From assembly GCF_006542685.1 (NCBI RefSeq), contig NZ_AP019736.1, positions 1,841,001 to 1,905,000 on the forward strand: a DNA stretch of 64,000 nucleotides, in the 5' to 3' direction. The position numbers and the translations under genes are program-made. The notes under the pieces are model-generated. The model had not been told where the DNA came from, made no database searches, and saw only the letters and a program-made list of their open reading frames with translations. Positions 53,728 through 63,505 of this stretch are shown here, in pieces. The first letter of the stretch is position 1. Every line of letters begins with the position of its first letter. The DNA comes from Alistipes dispar (GTDB lineage: Bacteria > Bacteroidota > Bacteroidia > Bacteroidales > Rikenellaceae).

Positions 53728-55053
53728 TCAGTCGTTACGTGACGGGTCTCCGGCCGCGATGCCGGCCTCCAGTTCGGACCACCAGCCCCGGTCGATGATG
53801 TGCACGATGTCGAAAAGCATCAGTCCGTCGGTGTCGCGGAGTGCCTGCGCCACGGCGCGGGTGAATCGTTCGGCATCGTCGCCGTACTGATCGACGTAGA
53901 TCGACCCGGTCACGGGCACTGCTCCGGCGGTGATCTTCTTCGCCCATTCGGCGCCGCCCTCGATGCAGTACCAGTAGCTCTGTTCGTCGGTCATGCCGGC
54001 TTCGGTGCGCTGGCCGACCGCTTCGTTGGCCTCGTCAACCTCGGCTTTGGTCACGAGCGTGTAGTAGAGCCCCGTCATGTAGATGTCCAGCAGTTCGGCG
54101 TACCCCGTCCGTTTGTATTCGGGTGTGGCCCAGTCGAAATACTGCGCCGGATCGAAGCGCTCGCTGGCCCAGTTCACGCCCACGTAGTAGTAGGTCGGAT
54201 ACCAGGCGCCCGTGTAGTCGCCGATGAGCAGCCGGGGATTGATCGCCTTGAGCTGTCTGCGGGCCTCGACGACGAATTGCTTGATGACCGAGGCGCGCCA
54301 TTCGATCCATTTGCGGAAGAGCGGCCCCTGCGACCAGCTCCACGTGCCTTCGGCGTCCTGCGACCAGCGCAGAATGTCCCCGGGGAAGTCGGCGACCGGC
54401 TCTCCGGTATAGGCTTCGAACGCCTCCTTCGAGAGTTGGCTGAAATCGGAGGTGATGTTGTCGAAGCGCACCCGGTCGAAGATGATGCCGTCCGCGTCGG
54501 GGTATTTTTCGGCGAACTCCCTCAGGATGGCCAGCTCGTATTCCCGCACTTCGGGGTTCGCCGGGTTGAGCATGCCGTTGTAGTTGCTCTTGATCCGGCT
54601 GATCGGCACGATGCGGCCCTCGGTGTAAACCTGCGACTGCCAGTCGGCGTGTTCGCCGTAGATGATGCCTCGGTCGAAGTAGTTGTGGCCTCCGGCGAAG
54701 ACGTTGAGCGAGCCGTGGACCCGCATGCCCCGTTTGTGGCCTTCCTCGATGAAGTGGCCCAGCATGTCGTAGTCCTCGGGGCGCGTCACGCCCTCCCATT
54801 CGCCCATATAGGGGGCTATGTCGCTCTTGTAGAGCGTTTCGCCCATGATCGACTTCACGTCCACCACCAGGTCGGTGAAGCCCATGTCGTGGAGCCGGGA
54901 GACGTAGTGGCGGATCGAGTCGGGGTGGCTCAGCCGTGCGTAGTTGGCCTCGCAGTCGAACCACATGTAGAGCGGTTTCGGCTCCTGTTGCCGTTTCGCG
55001 CATGCGACGGCGGCGAGCGCCGCCGCGAGGCAGAGAAGGAAAAGTCGTTTCAT
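53728..55053 (-). CDS. GHL10-like lipoprotein, copy 3
   Basis: 441 residues, lipoprotein Cys18 (AVACAKRQ). Barrel signatures: YMWFDCEANYARLSHPDSIRHYVSRLHDMGFTDLVVDVKS, IIFDRVRFDNITSDFSQLS and GDYTGAWYPTYYYVGVNWAS. The near-identical order to copy 1 (38717-40039), including PDSIRHYV and IDRxWW near the C-terminus, shows a duplication. Second gene of the operon. Confidence 0.76.
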   Translation of the reverse strand: MKRLFLLCLAAALAAVACAKRQQEPKPLYMWFDCEANYARLSHPDSIRHYVSRLHDMGFTDLVVDVKSIMGETLYKSDIAPYMGEWEGVTRPEDYDMLGHFIEEGHKRGMRVHGSLNVFAGGHNYFDRGIIYGEHADWQSQVYTEGRIVPISRIKSNYNGMLNPANPEVREYELAILREFAEKYPDADGIIFDRVRFDNITSDFSQLSKEAFEAYTGEPVADFPGDILRWSQDAEGTWSWSQGPLFRKWIEWRASVIKQFVVEARRQLKAINPRLLIGDYTGAWYPTYYYVGVNWASERFDPAQYFDWATPEYKRTGYAELLDIYMTGLYYTLVTKAEVDEANEAVGQRTEAGMTDEQSYWYCIEGGAEWAKKITAGAVPVTGSIYVDQYGDDAERFTRAVAQALRDTDGLMLFDIVHIIDRGWWSELEAGIAAGDPSRND

Positions 55054-55077
55054 GATGTTGTAGTTTATTCGGATGGA

Positions 55078-56106
55078 TCAGTTCGTTTCGGAGATGACGA
55101 TCGCCGTGGAGACGGCGCGCTGGACGATCGTCTCGGCATCGCCCGTGTCGCTCGGCCGGTTGAGCACCGTGCCGTCGCATCCCACCATCGTCGAAGAGCC
55201 GCCGCCGTCGAGGTTGATCGCTTCGACTGCGCCCAGCGCGATGAGTTTGTCGGCCAGCTCCGCGAGCGTGAAGCCTTCGCTGCCGCGCATTCCGCGTCCG
55301 TCGCAGACCAGCAGCAGCAGTTTCCCGTCGGCCGTCGCGCCGACCGCCGTGCGGGGCTGGCGCGATGTTCCGGCGATCCCTCCGCCGTCGAAGACCTCCC
55401 GCCAGTAGCACTCCTCGGCGACGTTGCGCCCCTCCTTGACGAGCATCGGGCCGCCTCCGACGGCTTCCTGCGGGGTCCAGAGCGCGGCACCCGGGGTTTT
55501 CGAAGTCGGCGGGGCGGGCATGTACGTTCCGGTGCGCTCGTCGTTGTCCAGCGGCGAAGGGAAGGCGTAGGGCCGGTTGCCGTCGTCGGATACGCAGTAG
55601 ATCCAATGGGTTTCGAACTCCCCGGAAGCCATCTGCCCGAACGAGGCGCGCACGGGATAGACGGTCTTGCCGTCCCGGGTGACCGTCTGGTTTTCGATGG
55701 ATTCGACGACACCTCCCGAGACGAGCAGGCTCAGCGAATTGCCCGCCCACCAGTATCCGGCGTTGGTCGTCACGCAGGGTTTGCCCCTGTTTTCCGAGTC
55801 GAAATCCGCATGGATGCGTGTGGGGGTCTTCTGTACGGGGAGATGCACGGCGTTGAAACGGAGTTTGGGGTTGGCTTTCGGATCGGCGGTCGCCACGAAT
55901 CCCAGGCATCGCTTGCCGTCTGCCAGGTCGTCGGCGAATTCCGTTACGGTCAGTCCGTGGGGGTAGGTGTCCGGTTCGGGTTCCGGTTCGGGTTCCGGCC
56001 CGTCGGGAAATTCGTATTCGGGCGTGTCCGAGTCGTTGCCGCACATGCTGCAGGTCGCCGAGACGCAGGCGGCGAGCAGTGCGAAAAAGACGAATTTGCG
56101 TTTCAT
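55078..56106 (-). CDS. NAGPA-type phosphodiester glycosidase, surface lipoprotein
   Basis: 342 residues from ATG 56106. Lipoprotein signal (CSMCGNDSDTPEYEF, acidic export signal) and a PEPEPEPEPD linker, both signs of surface display. The core is the phosphodiester glycosidase domain of human NAGPA (uncovering enzyme): TTNAGYWWAGNSLSLLVSGG, AVGGGPMLVKEG, RTAVGATADGKLLLLVCDGRG and the hallmark INLDGGGSSTMV. It removes a sugar joined through a phosphodiester, for example GlcNAc from GlcNAc-P-Man. First gene of the PUL operon, ~60 nt after the predicted transcription start. Confidence 0.88.
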   Translation of the reverse strand: MKRKFVFFALLAACVSATCSMCGNDSDTPEYEFPDGPEPEPEPEPDTYPHGLTVTEFADDLADGKRCLGFVATADPKANPKLRFNAVHLPVQKTPTRIHADFDSENRGKPCVTTNAGYWWAGNSLSLLVSGGVVESIENQTVTRDGKTVYPVRASFGQMASGEFETHWIYCVSDDGNRPYAFPSPLDNDERTGTYMPAPPTSKTPGAALWTPQEAVGGGPMLVKEGRNVAEECYWREVFDGGGIAGTSRQPRTAVGATADGKLLLLVCDGRGMRGSEGFTLAELADKLIALGAVEAINLDGGGSSTMVGCDGTVLNRPSDTGDAETIVQRAVSTAIVISETN

Positions 56107-56171
56107 GGTTCGGTTAGCAGTTGAGGTTAGGTTCGGGTCCGTTTGTTGAATAAATCGGTTCTTTGAGTACA

Positions 56172-56202
56172 AATATAGTAATTGATGTTATTAAAACAAA
56201 CT
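56172..56202 (-). promoter_or_regulatory. PUL operon promoter
   Basis: On the minus strand TTTG (56199-56202), 19-bp spacer, TATATTTG (56172-56179), a perfect Bacteroidetes promoter. Transcription would start near 56165. Confidence 0.85.
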
Positions 56203-56207
56203 TTTAT

Positions 56208-56225
56208 CGTAATATTTTTTACGAT
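56208..56225. promoter_or_regulatory. Palindromic operator candidate upstream of PUL promoter
   Basis: ATCGTAA-TATT-TTACGAT, an 18-bp perfect palindrome 5 bp upstream of the -33 box, where an activator would bind. No regulator gene lies in the PUL itself. Confidence 0.55.
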
Positions 56226-56230
56226 CATGC

Positions 56231-56239
56231 GGGGGGGGG
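56231..56239. repeat. G9 homopolymer upstream of the PUL promoter
   Basis: Nine G on the plus strand, about 65 bp upstream of the predicted start of transcription and 5 bp beyond the palindrome. Length changes would shift any upstream binding site but not the promoter spacer. Confidence 0.9.
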
Positions 56240-56577
56240 TGAAATGTATTTTATAAACTTGGTTTACCTTATATATAATAATTTATAAATGATTCGTGCG
56301 GGATATGCCGTTCCGGAACGGAAATACGTTCCGGGACGGAAACGAAAACAATTTACTATGCTCCCGTTTCGGACTGAAATTTTGGGGCAATCGTTCCGCC
56401 GGACGTCGGGCGGGCGGAAACTTCCTGCATCCCGGGAGTCGCTTTTATGTTATCGGGATACGGCGGGTCCGCGAATTGCCGGGGTATTCCGGTCCTGTTT
56501 GAAGGAGAGAAAGTTTGGACGATTTCCTCGGACCTGCGGCTGATTCGCTTTTCCGGCGATGCCTGCGGGAAATATAA
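56240..56577. other. Intergenic DNA without a supported gene
   Basis: About 340 bp, AT-rich on the left and mixed on the right. Short open frames exist on both strands but none shows protein-like composition or a start context. It may hold upstream regulatory sites of the PUL. Confidence 0.5.
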
Positions 56578-56609
56578 TTTGGTATTTTGATCCGGATTGT
56601 ATATCTTTA
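56578..56609 (+). promoter_or_regulatory. Promoter upstream of secreted hypothetical gene
   Basis: TTTG (56578-56581), 20-bp spacer, TATCTTTA (56602-56609). It is the best rightward promoter in the region, 378 bp before the ATG at 56987. The long leader between them (56617-56986) has no convincing gene. Confidence 0.55.
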
Positions 56610-56986
56610 ACCTGTAAATAAATAGTGACGGGAGCCGGGTTCGGTTCGTCGGTAAAAAGACCCTCCGAATGCGGCGAAAAGATTCCAGAGACAATCCATA
56701 CCGATCAGATAACCTGTGCATTCGAGGATGGAATAACGATCGGAGACGAAGCAATCGAATGGTCGCATCGACACGGCGGTCGGTGCTCGTGAAACGGGGC
56801 GTACTTCGGGGACGGATCATACCCGGCTTCTTCGTGGACGGAGTGACGGAAAACGCCGTCAGGGAAGGAGCCCCTGAGCTGGCTCGCATCTCATATGATG
56901 TTAATCGAGTCCGGGGAGATGAAAACGGAACCGCAATTCAGTGAAGTCCCGGGCAGCGGACTTTGAAAAATATACAAATTAACTTT

Positions 56987-57553
56987 ATGAAGCTACTGTT
57001 TATCACCGTTTTCGCTGTTTTAGGGGTAAGCGTCTGTCCAGGACAGACGCTGGCCGATATTCTGAACAGCCAGTATGATGACAATCCGATCCCCACGGTG
57101 CCCGTTGAGTACACCTTGCCCCGGTTGGCAGCGAAAGCGCCGTTCGTACAACTTTTCAATTCGCTTCTGCTGGCGACCGGGCACCGCGTGTTCCATTCTG
57201 ATGAATATGAGGCGGACGAATACATTCTGATGAGGATAAAGGCCGAGGACCTGGAGATCGAGATGTCCGGCTCCTTGTGTCGTTATCCGCACGAAACGAA
57301 ATCGCCTATCGGGTGGATGCCTTTTCACGGAAAGACGATCATCTTCAGTGGCGACAATCCCGGGCTCTTCACTCCTACGGAGGAAACGAGATGCTTCCGG
57401 TACAAGGATTATCCGGAAAACTCCCTGTATGGTCTTGAGGATGACGACCGGCCTGAATGGTATTTCCTGTATTCCAAGGGCCGGTATTTCGGAGGAACGT
57501 GGGAGTTGATAATTTATCCGGATGGAGATGTCATCCCATTCCCATCCGAATGA
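56987..57553 (+). CDS. Secreted hypothetical protein
   Basis: 188 residues from ATG 56987, chosen because it gives the signal peptide MKLLFITVFAVLGVSVCPGQ. The mature part has acidic, aromatic-rich sequence (FHGKTIIFSGDNPGLFTP, WYFLYSKGRYFGGTWELIIYPDGDVIPF). No family recognised. It is next to an Rhs toxin-immunity pair and has a similar size and export signal to the putative immunity protein, so a second, unpaired immunity-like gene is possible but unproven. Confidence 0.6.
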   Translation: MKLLFITVFAVLGVSVCPGQTLADILNSQYDDNPIPTVPVEYTLPRLAAKAPFVQLFNSLLLATGHRVFHSDEYEADEYILMRIKAEDLEIEMSGSLCRYPHETKSPIGWMPFHGKTIIFSGDNPGLFTPTEETRCFRYKDYPENSLYGLEDDDRPEWYFLYSKGRYFGGTWELIIYPDGDVIPFPSE

Positions 57554-57755
57554 GGCTCGGTTCTTCCCGTCAAGGGTTGCCGGAACGTCCGGAGAGGTTT
57601 ACGGTCTGTATGTCCCGAGAGCAGCAGCCGTTGTGATCCCGATTTTCCGGTCGAGTTTCAGTATCCGGTGCGTTGGCCGGATATATGGGTGTCGTATCGT
57701 GATCCTTTTCTTGTATGAAGTCGGGGCCGGCGGTGTTCCGATCCGGTGTCATGGT

Positions 57756-57800
57756 ATAAAAGCCAAGCGATAACAGGCTGTCTGTTATCGCTTGGCTTGG
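57756..57800 (-). terminator. Terminator of the Rhs/immunity unit
   Basis: A perfect 17-bp stem, AAGCCAAGCGATAACAG (57760-57776) with its complement (57782-57798), 5-nt loop, then TTTT on the minus strand. It starts 6 bp after the immunity-like gene's stop. Confidence 0.85.
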
Positions 57801-57803
57801 AAG

Positions 57804-58340
57804 TTATTCCAGGGGCGCATTCAGGACTTCCCGGATTTCGGGTTCATAAAATCTTGCTATATAAGGAGGAGTGTCGGGAATGTCAATCCGATCCATGATG
57901 TATTCGTACAGTTTCCATACGTTTTCATAAGTGAATAGTTCGATCGGCAATTGAATGCGAAGAGCGTGTTTCTCCAATGGTAAATCGTGATCATTATATC
58001 CATATTCATATTCTGATATATATTGATTTTTAAATGAGTAACCTGCATATGGTTCGAAATAGGCACCTTCAACCAATTCAAATATGTCTACCGCGTTATT
58101 TTTATTCCGCACTGCTTTTTTTAAGATTTTTTTTGCCCAGCGTTTATTCTTCTTGAAAAGATCAGAAGCGACGTCCGCTATTCCATCTTCTTTTAAAACA
58201 TAGTATTTATGCTTTTTTTTATATATATATTCCTGACCTCCATCTCCGTCGAAGATAACTACATTACTGTCCTGTGCCATTCCCATCATTGTGCCGGACA
58301 AAGCGAGGAGTACCGTGCTCCAAAATATAAACCGTTTCAT
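57804..58340 (-). CDS. Putative immunity protein for the Rhs toxin
   Basis: 178 residues, signal peptide ending GMAQ, very lysine- and tyrosine-rich and AT-rich compared with the chromosome. The start is 1 bp after the rhs stop, so the two are translated together, and a terminator follows. I recognise no domain. Immunity is inferred from position, size and low GC. The signal peptide places it in the periplasm or outer membrane, which would fit a toxin acting there or entering through the envelope. Confidence 0.6.
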   Translation of the reverse strand: MKRFIFWSTVLLALSGTMMGMAQDSNVVIFDGDGGQEYIYKKKHKYYVLKEDGIADVASDLFKKNKRWAKKILKKAVRNKNNAVDIFELVEGAYFEPYAGYSFKNQYISEYEYGYNDHDLPLEKHALRIQLPIELFTYENVWKLYEYIMDRIDIPDTPPYIARFYEPEIREVLNAPLE

Positions 58341-58341
58341 A

Positions 58342-59830
58342 TTATTTGTACAAGTCTTCTAAGATACTGAAAGATACGATTGCTTCTATTTTCTTGTTGT
58401 CGAATACGATTATTTCTTTTGTTCTCATTTGAAATAAATATCCGGTTGCAGTTCCTATTGATTTATGATCTTGCCGGCTCGGGAACCGGCTGGACCCTTT
58501 TAATGGGCCGAGGTTTTTCGATCCGCTCGAGTGGCTGTGATAGACACTTCTTGCTCCTTTCGGATTGATCGACACCGATGCGTGCTTTCCGGACTCTCTG
58601 ACTTCGCCTTGAGAAACATTTGCAATCTGTCCTTCATGATTCACGATCCCTCCGTATTCCCTGTTGTTATTGTCCGAATCGCCCCCGGTGCCATCGTCTT
58701 TTATGGTGTTTCTCATTTTCTTGAGCGTGGGGACGGACTCTATTTCCATGATATTCTGCATGTGCGGTCCGGACAGATTCCCTTGTCGGATCGCATTTTC
58801 CGTGTCGATTGCCGCTTGTTCCGAAATTGAGTTTACCCGAAAGTCATGTTCATACCCAGCAGCTCTGATTACGTAGGTTTTATCGCCTTTTCCGGTATCA
58901 TACATCAGGTATCCCAACGAATTATAATATTTGTCGTACACGGATCCATCCGGATCAATATTTCCTATCGGATCGTTTCCGCAATATATGTAGGGCGAAC
59001 TTCCCGAATACTTTTCGCTTTTCGGGTCGGCCGTGTTCCATCCGATTCTGAATTCAGGGTCCATCATCCGGAATCCGAAATCGACGTACGGTATGCCGAC
59101 GAATACCTGTTCCTCCTTTCCGTTGTATCGGTAGCGATTGTCGGAAATAAGGGCTTCGGCATCTTCCCATCGCAGGCCGAACGGATAGTAGTCGTCGGTT
59201 TCCGTCGCTTCTCCCGAAGCGGGATCCACGACGGCGCGCACGCTTCCCAGATGATCCGTCACGAAAAGATGCGTTTGGATACCGTTCGATGTCACGACGA
59301 ACCGGCCTCCGTTGAACCCCGCGCTTTCGAGCGATAGTTTTCCGTCACGTTTCCCGTATACCAAAGAACCCGAATAATAGAGTCCGTCGCCGCCTGGCTC
59401 CGTCGCCGAGAGTTTCGTGCTGTCTGCAAGGTACGAATAATTTGCGGATAAAGTCCCTTTTTTCTCGACTTTTTGTATCATATTCAGACAATTATATGTA
59501 ATGTCGAGATCGTTGGCCCCATCGTGCGTCATATTTCCGTTCGCATCGTAGCCGTAATCGTACACCGCTCCTGCATCGGCTATCGAGGCGATGCGGTTTC
59601 CCGTGTAGGAATATTCGAGATCGTTCAATGTCAGTCCGTTCCCGGTCCGCATCAAGGTCCGGAGGTTTCCGTTCGCATCGTATGTCAGTCCCTTTTCCGC
59701 GAAACGGTCCGTGAGGGCTCCGGCTTCGTAATGCCTGGTATCCGTCAGACGGGCGAAGCTGTCATAGGCGAATGCGTAGGTGTTTTCGTCCCGGCTCGTC
59801 CGGTCGTCCGGAAGATTCTCGGTTTCGGTT
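58342..59830 (-). pseudogene. Orphan Rhs C-terminus with JAB/JAMM-like toxin domain (5'-truncated)
   Basis: Rhs repeats start abruptly near 59800 (AYDSFARLTDTRHY, YDANGNL) and lead into the Rhs core (DHLGSVRAVVD, YYPFGLRWED, YRYNGKEEQ, DFGFRMMDPEFRIGW, YIYCGNDPIGNIDPDG). After the core comes a ~195-residue variable tip ending YHSHSSG ... FPSRQDHKS, which resembles the JAMM metal motif H-x-H ... S-x-x-D with a longer gap. In-frame sequence further upstream (to 60057) is not Rhs-like, and an integrase scar lies there on the other strand, so the large N-terminal part is gone. The tip and immunity gene are intact and could be used only after recombination with a full-length rhs gene. Confidence 0.78.
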
Positions 59831-59934
59831 TTGGTCGGAGAAAAACGATTCCGGACAGGAAGACGAACCGGTTGAAGGCAGGATGGAATGGCATGAATCG
59901 ACAGGAAATCGGCCGTACGGGAGTGTGGGGGAGG

Positions 59935-60173
59935 GGGCCGGGCGGATGCGCTGCACGGAAACGTGCGATCTGGTCTCGGCGCATACGGTCCGTCGATCCT
60001 TTGCCGCGAATCTTCTCGGGACGAAAGATGTGCCTTTCGCTGCGATCTCGAAGGCATTGGGGCATAGCAAGATTGCGACTGCGATGCGCTATTTGCGTGT
60101 GGGCGTGGAGGAAAACGCTCCGATTCTCGCCGGGAGCGGCTGCTTCAGACTGTCTGCCGGGGCTGGCGACTGA
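59935..60173 (+). pseudogene. Tyrosine integrase C-terminal scar
   Basis: Reads CDLVSAHTVRRSFAANLLGTKDVPFAAISKALGHSKIATAMRYLRV: the H-x-x-R, GH and Tyr motifs of a Bacteroidales integrase, without the rest of the protein. It ends 73 bp from the 3' end of tRNA-Leu(CAG), a standard integration target. The sequence to its left (59831-59934) belongs to neither gene. Confidence 0.75.
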
Positions 60174-60217
60174 CCGGATTCCCGGGATTTCATCATACAA
60201 ATCATCATACACAAAAG

Positions 60218-60245
60218 AAAAGGCGCTGAACATCAGCGCCTTTTC
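60218..60245 (-). terminator. Terminator of tRNA-Leu(CAG)
   Basis: GGCGCTGA and TCAGCGCC form a stem with loop ACA, A/T-rich flanks on both sides giving TTTT after the stem on the minus strand. Confidence 0.8.
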
Positions 60246-60246
60246 G

Positions 60247-60328
60247 TGCCCAGGACAGGAATCGAACCTGCACGCCTTGCGGCACACGCACCTGAAACGT
60301 GCGCGTCTACCTATTCCGCCACCTGGGC
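60247..60328 (-). tRNA. tRNA-Leu(CAG)
   Basis: 82-nt class II tRNA. Acceptor GCCCAGG/CCTGGGC, discriminator A, D-arm GGCGGAATAGGTAGACGC typical of Leu, anticodon stem CACGT/GCGTG with loop TTCAGGT (CAG), long variable arm, T-loop TTCGATT. Confidence 0.94.
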
Positions 60329-60407
60329 GTTACCGGAGTTTTCCGGAATTGCGGTGTGCAAAAGTAATACTTTTTTTTGAATTACCAACTCTTTTTTGCG
60401 AAAAAAA

Positions 60408-61022
60408 CTATTTGCTGAAGAATTTATATTGAAACAGAAGCAGATAGATTGTCGCCACGGAGATATAGGCATCGGCCAGGTTGAAGATGGCGCCGAAGAA
60501 ATAGTTGTTGCTGTCCACGAGGAATTGCAGCAGGCGCGGTACGCCGTTCCATTGAAACAGCGGGAAATAGAACATATCGACGACCTTGCCCATCATGAAA
60601 CCGGCGTAATGGCCTCCGAACTGCGCCACGGAGAAGGGAGTCGATTCGGAGAATACGAGCCCGTAGAAGGCGCTGTCGAAGATGTTGCCCAGCGCCCCGG
60701 CGACGATCAGCGCCAGGCCGATGAATACGCCTTTGGGTGTGTCTTTGCGTGTCCGGTGAAGGTGAACCATGAACCAACTGACGGCTCCCACCATTGCGAT
60801 CCGGAAGATGCCCAGCATCAGCTTTCCCCAGTCGAAACTGCCCCGCGTGGCGATGTGCATGCCGAAAGCCGCCCCGTTGTTTTCGATGAAGCGCAGTTGG
60901 AACCAGTCCGGGAAGACGACGATCGCCTCGTCGAGGTGCATGTGGGTCTTGACCCAGATTTTGAGCGCCTGGTCTGCGAAGAGCAGCAGAAGGATAAGGA
61001 GCGATATTCTTTTCGGATTCAT
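60408..61022 (-). CDS. lspA: Lipoprotein signal peptidase (signal peptidase II)
   Basis: 204 residues from ATG 61022 (MNPKRISLLILLLLFADQALKIWVKTHM). Four transmembrane helices and the LspA motifs: FIENNGAAFG, GALGNIFDSAFYG and FNLADAYISV; the Asp residues in NIFD and NLAD are the catalytic pair. It removes the signal peptide of lipidated prolipoproteins in the inner membrane, including the many fimbrial and PUL lipoproteins of this window. It is longer than E. coli LspA because of an insertion between helices 3 and 4 (FSESTPFSVAQFGGHYAGFMMGKVVDMFYF), usual in Bacteroidetes. Confidence 0.95.
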   Translation of the reverse strand: MNPKRISLLILLLLFADQALKIWVKTHMHLDEAIVVFPDWFQLRFIENNGAAFGMHIATRGSFDWGKLMLGIFRIAMVGAVSWFMVHLHRTRKDTPKGVFIGLALIVAGALGNIFDSAFYGLVFSESTPFSVAQFGGHYAGFMMGKVVDMFYFPLFQWNGVPRLLQFLVDSNNYFFGAIFNLADAYISVATIYLLLFQYKFFSK

Positions 61023-61376
61023 TTCGTTCGGTTTTTCCCGCAAAAATAGTAAAAAATCCCTTATTCCGGGAATCCGGGGCGAGATTGCCCGTCGAAGCGG
61101 TAATCCCGGAGGAACAGTGCGGGCGGGACCGAAGCGGATTCCGGGCCGGACGGGCGGGCCGGTTGGGCGGACTCCTGTCGGAGAAGGTCGAGCGGGGCGG
61201 GGATTCGATCCGGTTTCGGAAAGAGAACGGCGGGGACGGATTCGTTTCGGCGCGGAGATCCGGACGGAATCTGTCGGACGTAAGTCTATACGGACTTTCT
61301 ATTATTTATTATATAATAGGTGTGAAGCGGTTTTCGGTATAAAATGAAACTTTTTTGCAAAAAATATACGAAATTA
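61023..61376. other. Intergenic DNA between lspA and the rRNA promoters
   Basis: About 350 bp. The left part should contain the lspA promoter but no clear consensus is seen. The rest is GC-rich and without a supported gene, then turns AT-rich ahead of the rRNA promoters. Confidence 0.5.
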
Positions 61377-61407
61377 TTTGCAGCTTCGGAAAAAGTCGCT
61401 ACCTTTG
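61377..61407 (+). promoter_or_regulatory. rRNA promoter P1
   Basis: TTTG (61377-61380), 19-bp spacer, TACCTTTG (61400-61407). Confidence 0.85.
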
Positions 61408-61521
61408 CATCCGCATTTGAGAAATAACGGTTCTTGCAAATAAGTCGAAGGTTTACAATAAAGGAGTCGGAGACGGGTTTGTAGCTGGATTTCAAGAGAA
61501 TGCAAAGTTCTTGAAAAAGTT

Positions 61522-61553
61522 TTTGGCGGTTTGAAAAAGATTGCTTACCTTTG
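61522..61553 (+). promoter_or_regulatory. rRNA promoter P2
   Basis: TTTG (61522-61525), 20-bp spacer, TACCTTTG (61546-61553). The -33 context TTTGGCGG is repeated in P3. Confidence 0.87.
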
Positions 61554-61608
61554 CAATCCGTTTCGGAAAACGCCCGAAAGGGCGGTCGGAAAAAATCTTT
61601 GAAAAAGA

Positions 61609-61640
61609 TTTGGCGGATTCAAAAATAGTACTTATCTTTG
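61609..61640 (+). promoter_or_regulatory. rRNA promoter P3
   Basis: TTTG (61609-61612), 20-bp spacer, TATCTTTG (61633-61640), about 150 bp before 16S rRNA. Confidence 0.87.
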
Positions 61641-61699
61641 CAATCCCTTTCGCAATATAATGCGAAACTTTTTTAAAGCGGTTCTTTGAATTACTGGTT

Positions 61700-61716
61700 A
61701 TTTGAGAGAAAAGAAA
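61700..61716 (+). other. 5' arm of the 16S processing stem
   Basis: ATTTGAGAGAAAAGAAA can pair with the sequence around 63351-63369 downstream of 16S (CTTTCTTTTTCTCTCGAAT), forming the long duplex cut by RNase III during 16S maturation. Confidence 0.65.
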
Positions 61717-61790
61717 TGTAGTATTTATCTGTCATTTCCTTTAAAGGAAGCGAATAGTCAGGACTCTAACGATACATTTGATTTTTTTAC

Positions 61791-63316
<1,526 letters not shown>

Positions 63317-63417
63317 GGAGAGTGCGACTATTTCGCAGACAGAAGATGCTCTTTCTTTTTCTCTCGAATCACCTGTAATTTTTAATGTTATACCGAGTGG
63401 GGTCTTCCCGCGGATAT

Positions 63418-63491
63418 AGTCCCGTAGCTCAGTTGGTTAGAGCACTACACTGATAATGTAGGGGTCTGCGGTTCAAGTCCGCACGGGACTA
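63418..63491 (+). tRNA. tRNA-Ile(GAT)
   Basis: 74 nt in the 16S-23S spacer. Acceptor AGTCCCG/CGGGACT, discriminator A, anticodon stem CTACA/TGTAG, loop CTGATAA (GAT), T-loop TTCAAGT. Confidence 0.95.
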
Positions 63492-63505
63492 CGCCGATAA
63501 CACTC

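Noticed and set aside
55967..56010. GGTTCC/GGGTTCC-type short repeats as a CRISPR-like or satellite array
   Set aside because: They encode the PEPEPEP linker of the surface lipoprotein, and the same type of repeat codes the linker near 46925. No spacer-repeat pattern was found anywhere in the window.
56669..56944. 91-codon frame between a plausible promoter and the secreted hypothetical gene
   Set aside because: Arg/Asn-rich, no hydrophobic core or motif and no start context. It could be a real small gene, but I cannot support it.
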